The notes: generated by a model from the letters alone, not told the origin. 64,000 nt of DNA from Verrucomicrobiales bacterium (GCA_002698785.1 PAAG01000004.1:1-64000), one strand, 5' to 3'; counted from the stretch's first letter, positions 20,725-30,972 are shown. Program-made: numbers and translations.

Positions 20725-22548
20725 ATGAGCGTCTCCGCTACTTCGGAATCTGCCGAAACCGGCGCAAGCCCTTCTCTCGAATCAGAAGGGATCACAGAAT
20801 TGCAAAATGCTGTCATCCGTTTTGCAGGAAATTCACAAGATGGTATTCAAACAATCGGCGGATTTCTCGCACGATTGGCGGGCCGTAGTGCTCGCGAGGT
20901 CATGACTTACATGACCATTCCATCAACGATTTCGGGAGGGCCTTCGATCTTCCAGGTTCACCTTGGATCGGGCGAAGTCCTCTCTGCTGGTGATGAAGCC
21001 GACTTCCTCGTCGCTTTTTACCAGCACAGTTACGACAACCACATCGATTCCCTGAAAAAAGGCGGTATCTGCATTTACGATTCCGACCACGTTGAAGAGG
21101 TTCAGGAAATTGAAGGAGCGATCCAAGTGGGCGTTCCTATCACCAGCACCACCGTCGAGGCAATTGGCGGTAGCGCCCGTGACCGTGGTAAGAACCTTTT
21201 TGTCCTTGGCCTTGTGACTCAGCTTTTCAAGCTCAAGAAAGAAAAGCTCGTCACCATCATTGAGAAGCAGTTCGGACGGAAGGGTGAAGACGTCCTCCGA
21301 AATGCCATGCTCGCATTCGACGCTGGGTTTGCCTACCCGATCGGTGACCTCCTTGGTGGAGAGTTTGAATTGAAAGAGGGTGTCCACAGTGGTGAGGACA
21401 AAGTCACGACTGATGGTAACACGGCGATCACACTGGGGCTTCTGGCTGGCGGTGTGCGTTTCGGTGCCGGATATCCCATCACACCTTGGTCGACCATCAT
21501 GGAGCAACTGCGGATGGAGTTGCCAAAGTATGGTGGACTTTTCGTGCAAGCTGAGGACGAACTCGGTGCTGTCGCCATGGCACTCGGATTTGCGTATTCT
21601 GGCCATACAGCCGTTACCGGTAGCTCCGGTCCTGGACTGTCGCTCAAGATGGAGGCACTCAGCTACGCGACCATGGCAGAGCTTCCTATCGTTGTGATTA
21701 ACGTGCAGCGCGGTGGGCCGAGCACAGGTCTTCCTACCAGCGTAGAGCAGAGTGACTTGATGCAGGCCATCTACGGTAGCCATGGTGATTCCCCACGAAT
21801 CGTTATTGCTCCAAAGAACGTCGAAGATTGTTTCTACACAGCCCAGGAAGCCTGCAAGCTCGCGAGAGAATACAGCTGCCCGGTAATTGTTCTGACTGAC
21901 CAAGCCCTCGCGACACGGATCGAGGCCTTCTCTCAGCCAGACCTGGACGAGGTCGTGATCGAAGCTCAACTGGACCAGGCTCCTCGTGCGGAAGACTTCA
22001 AGCCATACCCGCTTGATGGGCTCACGAAACACGCTCCTCCTGGAACTCCGATGGAAGGTGGAAAATATCCTGTCGTGACAGGCCTTGAGCATGACGAATG
22101 GGGACACCCCAGTGGTAACCCGAAAATGCACAGCGACATGAACAAACGTCGCCGCGAGAAGCTGAAGACTCTTGGAGAGAAGCTTCCTCTTCCAGAGATG
22201 TTTGGAGATGACTCTGGTGACGTTCTTATCGTTGGATGGGGCTCCACTTGGGGACCGATTCGTGAAACAGTGATTCGATTGAGAGAGCAGGGGCGGAAGT
22301 TGGGATTGATGCACATTCGCCACATGAACCCGCTTCCTAACGGTCTCGAAGAGGTCTTTGCCAAGTTCAACCACGTTGTTGTTGTAGAAATGAATGACGA
22401 AGGACTCTACGGAAATGGTCAGTTAGCCACGCTCCTGAGAGCGAGATATTGTGATCCGAAGATCACGTCCGTTTGTAAGACCGATGGTCTCACCTTTAAG
22501 ATTCGCGAAATCATCGAGGGAGTCGATGCACGAGTGAACGAAGCCTGA
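20725..22548 (+). CDS. korA: 2-oxoacid:acceptor oxidoreductase, fused gamma-alpha subunit
   Basis: Gamma domain (FAGNSQDGIQTIGGFLARLAG), then alpha domain (GNTAITLGLLAGGVRFGAGYPITPWSTIMEQL, SGPGLSLKMEALSYA). Confidence 0.9.
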   Translation: MSVSATSESAETGASPSLESEGITELQNAVIRFAGNSQDGIQTIGGFLARLAGRSAREVMTYMTIPSTISGGPSIFQVHLGSGEVLSAGDEADFLVAFYQHSYDNHIDSLKKGGICIYDSDHVEEVQEIEGAIQVGVPITSTTVEAIGGSARDRGKNLFVLGLVTQLFKLKKEKLVTIIEKQFGRKGEDVLRNAMLAFDAGFAYPIGDLLGGEFELKEGVHSGEDKVTTDGNTAITLGLLAGGVRFGAGYPITPWSTIMEQLRMELPKYGGLFVQAEDELGAVAMALGFAYSGHTAVTGSSGPGLSLKMEALSYATMAELPIVVINVQRGGPSTGLPTSVEQSDLMQAIYGSHGDSPRIVIAPKNVEDCFYTAQEACKLAREYSCPVIVLTDQALATRIEAFSQPDLDEVVIEAQLDQAPRAEDFKPYPLDGLTKHAPPGTPMEGGKYPVVTGLEHDEWGHPSGNPKMHSDMNKRRREKLKTLGEKLPLPEMFGDDSGDVLIVGWGSTWGPIRETVIRLREQGRKLGLMHIRHMNPLPNGLEEVFAKFNHVVVVEMNDEGLYGNGQLATLLRARYCDPKITSVCKTDGLTFKIREIIEGVDARVNEA

Positions 22549-22579
22549 TTGATAACCCCCTAAAACCCCTTTTCATAAA

Positions 22580-23500
22580 ATGTCTGCTACAGCTGAGCCC
22601 AAAAAGCTGACCAAAAAAGATCTTACCGCTGACCACCCAACTTGGTGTCCGGGATGCGGAGACTTCGCCGTTCTGGCTGCATTCTTCAAAGTATTGGAGA
22701 AGCTCCAGATCCCTCACGAGAAAATCTGCACCATTGCTGGTATTGGTTGTTCTTCCCGCTTTCCTTACTTCGTGAATGGCCACGGAGTTCACTTTATTCA
22801 CGGTCGAGCATTGCCGTTCGCATCCGGAGTGAGCCTTTCTCGTCCAGATCTTCATGTTTTTGCCTTCGGCGGAGACGGTGATGGATATTCAATCGGTGGT
22901 AACCATCTGGATCATGCCGCTAGAAAGAATGTGAATCTGACCTACGTCGTCATGGACAACTTCGTGTATGGCCTGACGAAAAAGCAAACATCACCCACCA
23001 GCCCGAAGGGATTCAAGTCCAAGACAGACCCGACCGGTGCTATCGATCAGCCGATCAACCCAATGAAGAAGCTCGTCTACGGGGGTGCCTCATTCGTTGC
23101 GAGAACACATGCCGCACAGGTGAAGCACATGATGTCTGTCTTCGAGCGTGCTATTCTCCACCCTGGCTTCAGCGTCGTGGAAGTGCTCTCGGAGTGCGTT
23201 GTTTTCTATCCCGGTATTTTCGACGATGGAAATCCCCGGAAAGGTGGAGAGTTCGAGATCATCGAAGAGAAGAAGTGGGACGGTTCACCGGAAGATGCTG
23301 ATCGCCACGATGTTACTGATGACAATGCCGCATACCAGTTGGCGACGCTTCAGTATCCAGGAAAGTTCGGTGTATTCTACGAAACCGACCGGCCTACAAA
23401 GAACCAGCTTGAGCAGCAATGGGTCGATTCGACTCAGGAAAAGTTGAAGAGTTCCGATCCAAAGGACCTTCTGGCTGCCCGATTTGGGTCGATGAAGTAA
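22580..23500 (+). CDS. korB: 2-oxoacid:acceptor oxidoreductase, beta (TPP) subunit
   Basis: WCPGCGDFAVLAAFF, GIGCSSRFPYF, GGDGDGYSIGGNH TPP-binding motif, VMDNFVYGLTKKQTSPTS. Confidence 0.93.
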   Translation: MSATAEPKKLTKKDLTADHPTWCPGCGDFAVLAAFFKVLEKLQIPHEKICTIAGIGCSSRFPYFVNGHGVHFIHGRALPFASGVSLSRPDLHVFAFGGDGDGYSIGGNHLDHAARKNVNLTYVVMDNFVYGLTKKQTSPTSPKGFKSKTDPTGAIDQPINPMKKLVYGGASFVARTHAAQVKHMMSVFERAILHPGFSVVEVLSECVVFYPGIFDDGNPRKGGEFEIIEEKKWDGSPEDADRHDVTDDNAAYQLATLQYPGKFGVFYETDRPTKNQLEQQWVDSTQEKLKSSDPKDLLAARFGSMK

Positions 23501-23544
23501 ATCCTTCTCTCACAGCCGGATATAAGGCTCGCTTGAGGGTTGCC

Positions 23545-23578
23545 ATCACGCCCCGGATTCTGTATTCCGGGCGTGATA
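23545..23578 (+). terminator. Strong hairpin after korB, immediately before the GntP start
   Basis: atcacgccccgga-ttctgtat-tccgggcgtgat: 12 bp with one bulged C, followed by attttATG. Confidence 0.7.
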
Positions 23579-23582
23579 TTTT

Positions 23583-25028
23583 ATGGGGCCCGTATCGATT
23601 CTTTCCATTGGCGTACTCATTGTAGTGCTTGGGATCATTGCACTGCGATGGCACCCGTTTATTGCATTAGTCATCGCAGCGCTGGTAGTCGCCGCACTGA
23701 CTCCTTCCGAGCTGATCTTCCGAGCGCAATTATCGCCTGAGGCAGAAGTCGCCTTGGAGAGCAGCGATACGAGTGCATCTCCCGAGATACATAGGGAAAT
23801 TGCCTCTGCGAGAGAGAAGGCAGACACGTGGTTTGTCTCCCGGGTTACCAGTGCACTGGGGGAGGGGTGTGGAAAACTCGCACTCATTATCGCAATGGCT
23901 TCAGTCATTGGAAAATGCCTTCTCGATTCCGGTGCCGCTCGACGAATTGTCGATTCTCTGATGAGAAGGCTTGGCCTGTCAGGAACACCTATCGCTTTCT
24001 CTCTTAGTGCTTTCACCTTGGGGATTCCCGTGTTTTTCGACACGGTATTCTACCTTTTGATGCCTCTCGGAAAAGCCCTTCGGCGGCAGACAGGGAAAGA
24101 CTATCTGCTCTACATTCTGACGATCGTGGCGGGTGCGACCATGGCGCATTCTCTGGTTCCACCCACTCCCGGGCCTCTCACAGTGGCAGGCTTCTTTGGA
24201 GACAACGTATCCGTCGGCTCCATGATGCTGGGCGGACTGGTCGTCGGCCTCTTTACCGTATCGGCTGGAATCGGCTACGCCTACTGGGCGAACAGAAAAT
24301 GGGAGATTCCTCTCCGCAAAACGGATCTGGAAGAGCTTGAGGAACTTCCAAGCGAATTGCCCTCTCTTTGGCTGTCATTGTTGCCCATTGTTCTGCCTGT
24401 ACTATTGATCGGCGGTCAAACCATCCTGAAAATGAATGGGCAAGATATCGCTGCGATGAAGTTCCTGGGCGACAAGAACATCGCTCTGATTCTTTCTGCA
24501 GCTGCGGCAATTGGTCTCCTGGTATATTCGAAGAGAAAAGAAGGCAAGGCCAACGTTCGAGCTGCAATGCAGGACGCCCTGTCGAGTGCCGGGGTGATCA
24601 TACTGATTACTTCGGCGGGTAGCGCCTTCGGCTCTGTCTTGAAAGATACCGGAATCGCAATGACGATCGGATCTGCAATCGAAGGGAGCCCCTCACTACT
24701 TCTGATTCCGGTGGCATATGCGATAACTGCCCTGGTTCGGACTGCACAAGGTTCTGCCACAGTGGCGATGATCACTGCAGGCGGATTGATTGCGCCCATC
24801 GCTTCCGAATTCGATTTGTCCTATTCGCCACTCTACCTCGCCCTTGCAATAGGCTGTGGCTCCAAGCCCATCTCATGGGCAAATGACAGTGGCTTCTGGA
24901 TCATCGGTCGAATCTCCGGAATGACACCTCTAGAGACATTCAAGACAGTGAGTGTCATGATGATCATCATGTCCCTCGTAGGTCTCATCGTGACCTTACT
25001 TGGGGCGATTTTGCTCCCGCTGGTGTGA
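23583..25028 (+). CDS. GntP-family permease (gluconate:H+ symporter type)
   Basis: About 12 hydrophobic segments; HSLVPPTPGPLTVAGFFG, AQGSATVAMITAGGLIAPI, GCGSKPISWANDSGFWII motifs. Confidence 0.88.
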   Translation: MGPVSILSIGVLIVVLGIIALRWHPFIALVIAALVVAALTPSELIFRAQLSPEAEVALESSDTSASPEIHREIASAREKADTWFVSRVTSALGEGCGKLALIIAMASVIGKCLLDSGAARRIVDSLMRRLGLSGTPIAFSLSAFTLGIPVFFDTVFYLLMPLGKALRRQTGKDYLLYILTIVAGATMAHSLVPPTPGPLTVAGFFGDNVSVGSMMLGGLVVGLFTVSAGIGYAYWANRKWEIPLRKTDLEELEELPSELPSLWLSLLPIVLPVLLIGGQTILKMNGQDIAAMKFLGDKNIALILSAAAAIGLLVYSKRKEGKANVRAAMQDALSSAGVIILITSAGSAFGSVLKDTGIAMTIGSAIEGSPSLLLIPVAYAITALVRTAQGSATVAMITAGGLIAPIASEFDLSYSPLYLALAIGCGSKPISWANDSGFWIIGRISGMTPLETFKTVSVMMIIMSLVGLIVTLLGAILLPLV

Positions 25029-25390
25029 CGATTTTGCCATTTCCAGAGGAGTGGAATAGAAGAAGCAAATCTTTTGCAGTTTTGATAGGGAGCAGGGGTA
25101 AGAAGGCTTCAGAATATCAAAAATTTTGGAATTAATAGGGCGGAAACATCCAAAATTGATAAAATTTTAAAATTTGAGTTGTATAATCTAAAATATTTGG
25201 TAAGCTAAACCATCAGCAGCTGAGAGTTGCTAAGAATTAATGACTTCTGCTCCAAAACTTTCCCAATATTCCGCTTCTTCTCCGAATTGGAGATATTTGT
25301 CAGGGAAGGCGACAGAATTCGTGAAAGCTTTTAACACACAAACAGACGAAGCATTTACACAGAGCTTCGAACACATAATTGTAAGAACTT

Positions 25391-25695
25391 CAACGCATTG
25401 CGTTGGTTGAATTTGGGAAAAGACTGAAATTGCCGTCCCTTGTTTATACCGCAATTTCAGTCGATCCCGAGTTGAGGGGAAGCCGCAGTCCGGGTTATTG
25501 GCAGGTGCCTGGGCTGCGGCTCGTTTCTTTAGCGCTTCTGAACGGTTCGCAAATGTGAAATTCGAAAGTGACGAAGCTGTTGCTTTATCGATAATCGGTT
25601 AGGGCGATACTCGCTCGATGTTTTTTGAGAGAGAACATCCAGGCGTCTTCTGGACTTGGTTGGGTTGTATTACACCTGTTTGGGAATGTTCTCTC
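25391..25695 (+). ncRNA. Candidate structured RNA region / 5' leader with four successive inverted repeats
   Basis: caacgcattgcgttg (25391-25405); gactgaaattgc...gcaatttcagtc (25422-25462); agccgcag...ctgcggct (25481-25521, then cgtttcttt); gagagaacatcc...ggaatgttctctc (25629-25695). No convincing ORF. Confidence 0.4.
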
Positions 25696-25717
25696 GCTGA
25701 TAATCGGAGCGACCTCG

Positions 25718-26887
25718 ATGAAAGTAACATTCGTTACGGATACCTATTCGCCACAAGCGAATGGGGTAGCCACGACTCTTGAGAGACTGGTGAATGGACT
25801 TCGTGAACTCGGTCACGAAGTCGATGTCATTCGCCCTGCAATTCTTGCCTGCGAAGAGGAGGGAATGAAAGTTCCTTCCTTCGGATTGCCGGGGTACAAG
25901 GAAGTCCGGTTTGGATTTCCTATTCGCCTCGTCCTACAGGCACGATGGTACAAGAACCGTCCAGATGTAATCTACGTAGCGACCGAAACCCCTCTTGGTG
26001 CCTCTGCGATTACAGCAGCGAGAGCTCTGCGAATTCCCTGCGCATCGGGATTCCATACGAATTTTCAGCAGTACATGGCGCACTATCAGATGCCCCTGCT
26101 GGAGAAGGCGACGATGAAATACCTCCGTCATCTTCATAACCGCTCATCTTGCACCTTTGTTCCATCGCGTGATGTGATTGATCAGCTCGATGAGAGCGGT
26201 TTTGAAAATCTTGAACTCCTTCCCAAAGGTGTGGATACCAAACTCTTCTCACCGAAGAAACGCTCCATTCTCTTGAGACAGTCTTGGGGTGTCCGAGAAG
26301 GCGGTGTGGTTGGTTTGTATGTCGGCCGGATCGCTGCCGAGAAAAACATCCCGCTTGTCGTAAAGAGCTTCCTGGAGATTCAGAAGAGAATTCCTGACTT
26401 CAAGGGTGTCTTCGTTGGGAGTGGGCCCAAGCTCGAAGAATTCAAGAAGGAGTATCCCGACTTCATCTATGCCGGAGTTAAACGTGGTGAGGAGCTCGCA
26501 GAGTACTATGCCTCGGCAGACATGTTCGTATTTCCGAGCCTAACAGAGACATTCGGAAACGTAACTCTTGAGGCCATGGCTAGTGGACTTGCTGTCGTTG
26601 CTTTTGACTATGCCGCGGCAAGGCAGCACATACGTTTGGATGAGAATGGCTTTACTGCTCCCTTCGGCGATGAGGAGGCTTTCCTTCAAATGTGCTTGAG
26701 GGCTGCCAAAATGAATCTCGAAGATATTCGCGTCATGGCCCGAAAGTCGGCACGCAAAGTCAGATGGAAGAAAGTCGTAAAACGCTTCGACAAACAACTG
26801 AAACGTCTGGCGAATCATGAATCTCCGTCTCTGGAAGACGGTCCCATTTTTCCCGAAACACGAGAGACTGAACCGCTCCATTCATGA
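25718..26887 (+). CDS. GT4-family glycosyltransferase
   Basis: MKVTFVTDTYSPQANGVATTLERLVNGL; GLYVGRIAAEKNIPLVVKSF; FPSLTETFGNVTLEAMASGLAVVAFD. The ATG at 25718 with upstream ggag is preferred over the TTG at 25625. Confidence 0.9.
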   Translation: MKVTFVTDTYSPQANGVATTLERLVNGLRELGHEVDVIRPAILACEEEGMKVPSFGLPGYKEVRFGFPIRLVLQARWYKNRPDVIYVATETPLGASAITAARALRIPCASGFHTNFQQYMAHYQMPLLEKATMKYLRHLHNRSSCTFVPSRDVIDQLDESGFENLELLPKGVDTKLFSPKKRSILLRQSWGVREGGVVGLYVGRIAAEKNIPLVVKSFLEIQKRIPDFKGVFVGSGPKLEEFKKEYPDFIYAGVKRGEELAEYYASADMFVFPSLTETFGNVTLEAMASGLAVVAFDYAAARQHIRLDENGFTAPFGDEEAFLQMCLRAAKMNLEDIRVMARKSARKVRWKKVVKRFDKQLKRLANHESPSLEDGPIFPETRETEPLHS

Positions 26888-27723
26888 AAAACTACGACTA
26901 TCACAGCGTCATTATTTCCGATGTCCATCTCGGAACCCGCGATTGCAAAGCGGAAGAGGTCATCGAGTTTCTCAAAGCAACTCGGTGCAAAAAACTGATA
27001 CTAAACGGCGATATCGTCGACGGCTGGGCCCTTCGTGGCGGGGGGAAATGGCTGCCTCTCCACACCAAGTTCGTGCGAACCGTGCTTAAGAAAATGGAGA
27101 AGCAGGGTACCGAGGTGATCTACCTTCGAGGAAACCACGACGACATCCTCGAGCGTTTTCTACCTATCTGTTTTGGAGGCCTTCAGATTGTAGATGAATA
27201 TGTCCACGAGACTCCAAATGGAGATTATCTGGTCGTTCACGGAGATGGATTCGACTCCGTAACAACGAACAGCAAGTGGGTCGCAGTCGCTGGCGCAAAG
27301 GGCTACGAACTCCTCTTGGGGGTTAACCGTCTCTACAACCGGTGGCGTGCCATTCGGGGGAAAGAGTATTATTCGCTCAGTAAGCGAGTAAAAGAGAAGG
27401 TGAAGTCGGCAGTGAGTTTTGTTGATCGCTACGAAGACCAATTGAAAGAACTGGCAGTAGTACGTGGGTGTAAGGGGATTATTTGTGGGCACATTCACAC
27501 TCCTGCTGACAAAAGTTTGGACAACGGGGTGCATTATCTGAATTCTGGCGACTGGGTGGAGTCACTTACCGCAATCGTCGAGAAAGTTCCAGGTGAGTTC
27601 GAGTTGGTCGAGCATCGCGACTTTATGTCCCGAGGGGAGACAGGTGAATCCCTGAAAGAGCTGGAGGGGGACTTCGTCGAGGCGGAGCCACTCGAAAGAA
27701 AGGTCTCGACTGTTGCTGCGTAA
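26884..27723 (+). CDS. Metallophosphoesterase, UDP-2,3-diacylglucosamine diphosphatase-like
   Basis: ISDVHLGTRDC, LNGDIVDGW, LRGNHDD, CGHIHTPA; ATGA overlap with the upstream GT gene. Confidence 0.87.
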   Translation: MKNYDYHSVIISDVHLGTRDCKAEEVIEFLKATRCKKLILNGDIVDGWALRGGGKWLPLHTKFVRTVLKKMEKQGTEVIYLRGNHDDILERFLPICFGGLQIVDEYVHETPNGDYLVVHGDGFDSVTTNSKWVAVAGAKGYELLLGVNRLYNRWRAIRGKEYYSLSKRVKEKVKSAVSFVDRYEDQLKELAVVRGCKGIICGHIHTPADKSLDNGVHYLNSGDWVESLTAIVEKVPGEFELVEHRDFMSRGETGESLKELEGDFVEAEPLERKVSTVAA

Positions 27724-27797
27724 CTGCATGGTTTCGCAAAACTGATTGTGAAAGTTTTTGAGATCGCGTATTTCTTACCTGTCGTAACTACTTTGTA

Positions 27798-28505
27798 ATG
27801 CCCAACACTGGCCATACTCTCGCAAACTTCGAAAACGCCCTCAGGGAGGCTCGAAATAATGTTCTCCGAATGGCGAGCATTTCAGGCCAAAACCTGGAGA
27901 ATGCCGTAAGAGGGCTGCTGACGAGAAATTCCGAACTGTGTAACGAAGCAATTGCGGAAGATGACGAGGTGAATAACCTCGAACGCCGTATCGATGCAGA
28001 CTCCTTCGAAATCTTGATGCGTTACAATCCAGTCGCGGGAGACTTGCGTGAAGTAATTGCCGGTATGCGGGTGGCGAATAATCTGGAGAGAATCTCTGAT
28101 GAAGCCCAGAACATCGCTCGTCGCGCACGTAAGATACTCAAGCACCCGGAATTGAAGGAAGTCTTCCTCGTTGAGCCACTCTATGAGAAGGCTCTCAGCC
28201 TGTTGCAGGATGCCATGCGGTCCTATGCAGAGGGAGACAACGAGCTAGCACTTTCTCTGTATGAGAAGGATCGCGAGCTGGACTCTGCTGAGAGCGGTGT
28301 GCTGAAAGAGCTGACTAAGCGCTTGGATAGCAATTCCACTGAGGCGAAGCCGTTCCTCCATCTCGTGTTTATCGTGAGAAGCATCGAGCGAATCGGTGAT
28401 CATGCCGTCAATATTGCAGAGGACGGCATCTTTATGGAAAGTGCTGCTGATGTGCGCCACCTCGGTCCCAGTCTGGCAGCCAAGGAAATTGAGGCGACAA
28501 GCTAG
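27798..28505 (+). CDS. phoU: Phosphate signalling complex protein PhoU
   Basis: Two PhoU helical repeats: VNNLERRIDADSFEILMRYNPVAGDLREVIAGMRVANNLERISDEAQNIARR and ERIGDHAVNIAED. Confidence 0.9.
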   Translation: MPNTGHTLANFENALREARNNVLRMASISGQNLENAVRGLLTRNSELCNEAIAEDDEVNNLERRIDADSFEILMRYNPVAGDLREVIAGMRVANNLERISDEAQNIARRARKILKHPELKEVFLVEPLYEKALSLLQDAMRSYAEGDNELALSLYEKDRELDSAESGVLKELTKRLDSNSTEAKPFLHLVFIVRSIERIGDHAVNIAEDGIFMESAADVRHLGPSLAAKEIEATS

Positions 28506-28577
28506 TTTCCAAAGATCTCCCTGAGCTGACTGGATAAACTCTCCGCAATCGGGTCGCCGCGAAGCGCTGGCAGAAAA

Positions 28578-28601
28578 AAAGGCCGGAAACTTCCGGCCTT
28601 T
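28578..28601 (-). terminator. Intrinsic terminator for the rplM-rpsI operon, possibly bidirectional
   Basis: Perfect stem aaaggccggaa-ac-ttccggccttt. On the minus strand it runs into TTTTTTT. Confidence 0.9.
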
Positions 28602-28658
28602 CGTGGGTGTTCAGTTCCTGAAAAACGAACACCTTTGTTGTGATTCCAGTGCGGTATA

Positions 28659-29048
28659 TTAACGCTTGGAGAACTGGAAACGCTTACGAGCTTTTGGCTG
28701 ACCTGCTTTCTTGCGCTCCTTTTTGCGAGGGTCACGAGTAAGAAGATCGGACTCACGAAGCGTGTCGCGAAGTTCGTCGTTCGACTTGAGAAGAGCACGG
28801 GCGATTCCAAGCTGGATTGCTCCAATTTGGCCTGTAACTCCTCCACCGATAGCATTCACGGTGACGTCAAACTGGTTGATCGCATTAGCGACCTGAAACG
28901 GATGAAGCACCTGGTTCTGAAGAGAAAGGGTGCCGAAGTATTCTTCGAAAGGACGCTTGTTGATCGTAATTGATCCAGAACCTGGCACCAAGGTGACTCG
29001 GGCAGTGGATGTTTTGCGTCGTCCGGTTGCGGAAAAAGATTCGCTCAT
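28659..29048 (-). CDS. rpsI: 30S ribosomal protein S9
   Basis: GRRKTSTARVTLVPGSGSITINKRP ... LTRDPRKKERKKAGQPKARKRFQFSKR. Confidence 0.98.
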   Translation of the reverse strand: MSESFSATGRRKTSTARVTLVPGSGSITINKRPFEEYFGTLSLQNQVLHPFQVANAINQFDVTVNAIGGGVTGQIGAIQLGIARALLKSNDELRDTLRESDLLTRDPRKKERKKAGQPKARKRFQFSKR

Positions 29049-29077
29049 GCCTTAGGTGGGAATACTCGATTCAAAAA

Positions 29078-29506
29078 TTAGATTTCGAAAGCTTCTGCTT
29101 TCTGAGCTTCGTGTGGGTGCTCTGGTCCCGCGTATACTTTGAGTTTCTTGAGGATCTGGCGTCCAAGACGGTTGTGAGGAATCATTCCTGCAACAGCGCG
29201 CTCGACGATCAAAGAAGGGCGACGTTCGCGAAGTTTTTCAACGCTTTCGCGCTTCTGACCTCCAACATATCCAGAGTAAGAAGTGTAAATCTTCTGTTCC
29301 TCTTTGTTTCCTGTCAGCTTCACCTTGTCAGCATTCACAACCACGACGAAATCGCCACAATCTACGTGTGGGGTAAATAGTGGTTTGTCTTTGCCACGAA
29401 GAAGCCTCGCAGCAGCTACGGCAACCTCGCCGAGCACTTTGCCCTCGGCGTCGATTACGTGCCATTTGCGGTCAATTTCTTCAGCTTTTGCAGAAAAAGT
29501 CTTCAT
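29078..29506 (-). CDS. rplM: 50S ribosomal protein L13
   Basis: [42 protein letters not shown]...[19 protein letters not shown]. The ATG at 29506 is preferred over the longer ORF start. Confidence 0.97.
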   Translation of the reverse strand: MKTFSAKAEEIDRKWHVIDAEGKVLGEVAVAAARLLRGKDKPLFTPHVDCGDFVVVVNADKVKLTGNKEEQKIYTSYSGYVGGQKRESVEKLRERRPSLIVERAVAGMIPHNRLGRQILKKLKVYAGPEHPHEAQKAEAFEI

Positions 29507-29740
29507 TGTCTCACAGGTAAAATTCCCCGTTAGTTTCCGGAGCACTCAACTCGTACCTCAGTCTCCAGTAGACCCGTACTGGCGGGGGAGCGGGAATCTA
29601 GATGGTTTAAAAGCGTTGTCAAGGCCTTGAGGCCCGGAAAAAGGAGCTTTTCAAAGAATCTGTGCCTTGTGACCGCTGTGGTGCAAAAGATCCCCGGCAT
29701 TTTTGCCTAATACATACCACTGGGAGGACGTCGTGAGAGT

Positions 29741-30085
29741 ATGACCTCCTCGACTCCTTCTGCTCGAAACGTAGCGCAAAAGGCCTTCTCCTTCGTGCTT
29801 GGGCTCGCTCTTCTAGTGGGCGGCTCGGCATTTGCCTCGCCATCAAGTGACACCGACATGGAGGAGAAACCCCAGGTGGCTGGAGATATCGCTCTTCCAG
29901 CATGGGAGAAGGGAGCCTGTCGCGAGCAGTTCGATATTCGCATTTGGCCAAAATCGACCGTTCTTTGGTTGGAGCGCGAAAACCTGAAGGCAATGATCGC
30001 CGACCCTGAATTGAGTGAAAAAGAGCGGGACGAACTCAAGTGGATTCTCGTGATGCAGCAGGCATGGAGGAAGACTGGTTCTTGA
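29741..30085 (+). CDS. Hypothetical secreted protein (114 aa)
   Basis: ORF with an N-terminal hydrophobic signal-like segment; no recognised family. Confidence 0.5.
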   Translation: MTSSTPSARNVAQKAFSFVLGLALLVGGSAFASPSSDTDMEEKPQVAGDIALPAWEKGACREQFDIRIWPKSTVLWLERENLKAMIADPELSEKERDELKWILVMQQAWRKTGS

Positions 30086-30126
30086 CCTTTTTCTGTGATC
30101 CTGACAGAGAGTCTTGGTAAAAACCG

Positions 30127-30972
30127 ATGAAAACTCTCAAATTCGCCCTCGGGGTCTCGCTGTCTCTATTCTGTGCACTGGCCCACGCTGAGGATTACAA
30201 TGCGCTGATTCTCGAGCGACTCGGCGCGATGCCTCAAGGAGGGACCTACGCGAAATATCAGAAGAGCCGACCCGAGAACAAACGATTCGACGATCTCTTC
30301 ACAACTGTCGATGATTTAGACCGCGCTTTGAATCTCAGTCCGAAAGGATCACTGAAAGTAAAACCCTCCTCCGCCGGGCGCTACAGCTTCTGTTCCAGTG
30401 CCACCTATCTGCTGTTCGTAGATGTGATTTCAGAGCTGCAGAAAAAAGGGAAGATAGAGGTTAGCCCGCAATTGAATCAGGAAATGGTTTCAGTGGGAGA
30501 CAGCTACGAGGTGATCATGGGAAAACTTGATGGTGTCGGAATCTTCGGTCACTGGAACGCTGATGGTCCAGGTACTGCCGTTCTCTTCGAGCGACTGGGA
30601 CTGGGACGAAATTTCCTTGGATATGAGCAGGCCCGCCCCGGAGATTTTTTAAAGATTTTCTGGAACGACTCGATAGGAAAGGGGGAAAGAGGGCACCTCG
30701 TGCTTTTTCTCGGAGAGAATCAATCTGGAGACGCAATCCAGGTTTGGTCTAGTAATACCCAGAATTCAGATGGTTCTAGCGGCTATGGGACCATGTGGGT
30801 AGAAAAGAGCAGAATCAAGCGAGCCCTCTTTTCTCGTTTGGAACACCCCGAGAATCTAAAAAAATGGCTCTCGTTTAGTCAGTCGGAGAAATCGAGCGAT
30901 TATTTGATCCGGATTCGATCGACAGGTTCCACACTGGAGGAGATGACCGCGGTGACTGGTGCAGCCAACTAG
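30127..30972 (+). CDS. Secreted papain-fold (NlpC/P60-like) hydrolase candidate
   Basis: Signal peptide; Cys block SFCSSATYLLFV, GDFLKIFW, His block GHLVLFLGE in NlpC/P60-like order. Confidence 0.5.
   Translation: MKTLKFALGVSLSLFCALAHAEDYNALILERLGAMPQGGTYAKYQKSRPENKRFDDLFTTVDDLDRALNLSPKGSLKVKPSSAGRYSFCSSATYLLFVDVISELQKKGKIEVSPQLNQEMVSVGDSYEVIMGKLDGVGIFGHWNADGPGTAVLFERLGLGRNFLGYEQARPGDFLKIFWNDSIGKGERGHLVLFLGENQSGDAIQVWSSNTQNSDGSSGYGTMWVEKSRIKRALFSRLEHPENLKKWLSFSQSEKSSDYLIRIRSTGSTLEEMTAVTGAAN

Noticed and set aside
20923-22374. 483-aa minus-strand ORF
   Set aside because: Lies wholly antisense to well-supported korA; composition rich in His/Arg/Cys typical of shadow ORFs.
25230-25454. 74-aa minus-strand ORF in the AT-rich gap
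   Set aside because: No RBS or recognisable family; overlaps the strong inverted repeats, which better explain the region.
25460-25525. Possible tRNA, SRP RNA or cobalamin-type riboswitch
   Set aside because: No cloverleaf, no conserved SRP tetraloop/GGAAG core in the right context, and no B12-box; left as an unclassified hairpin region.
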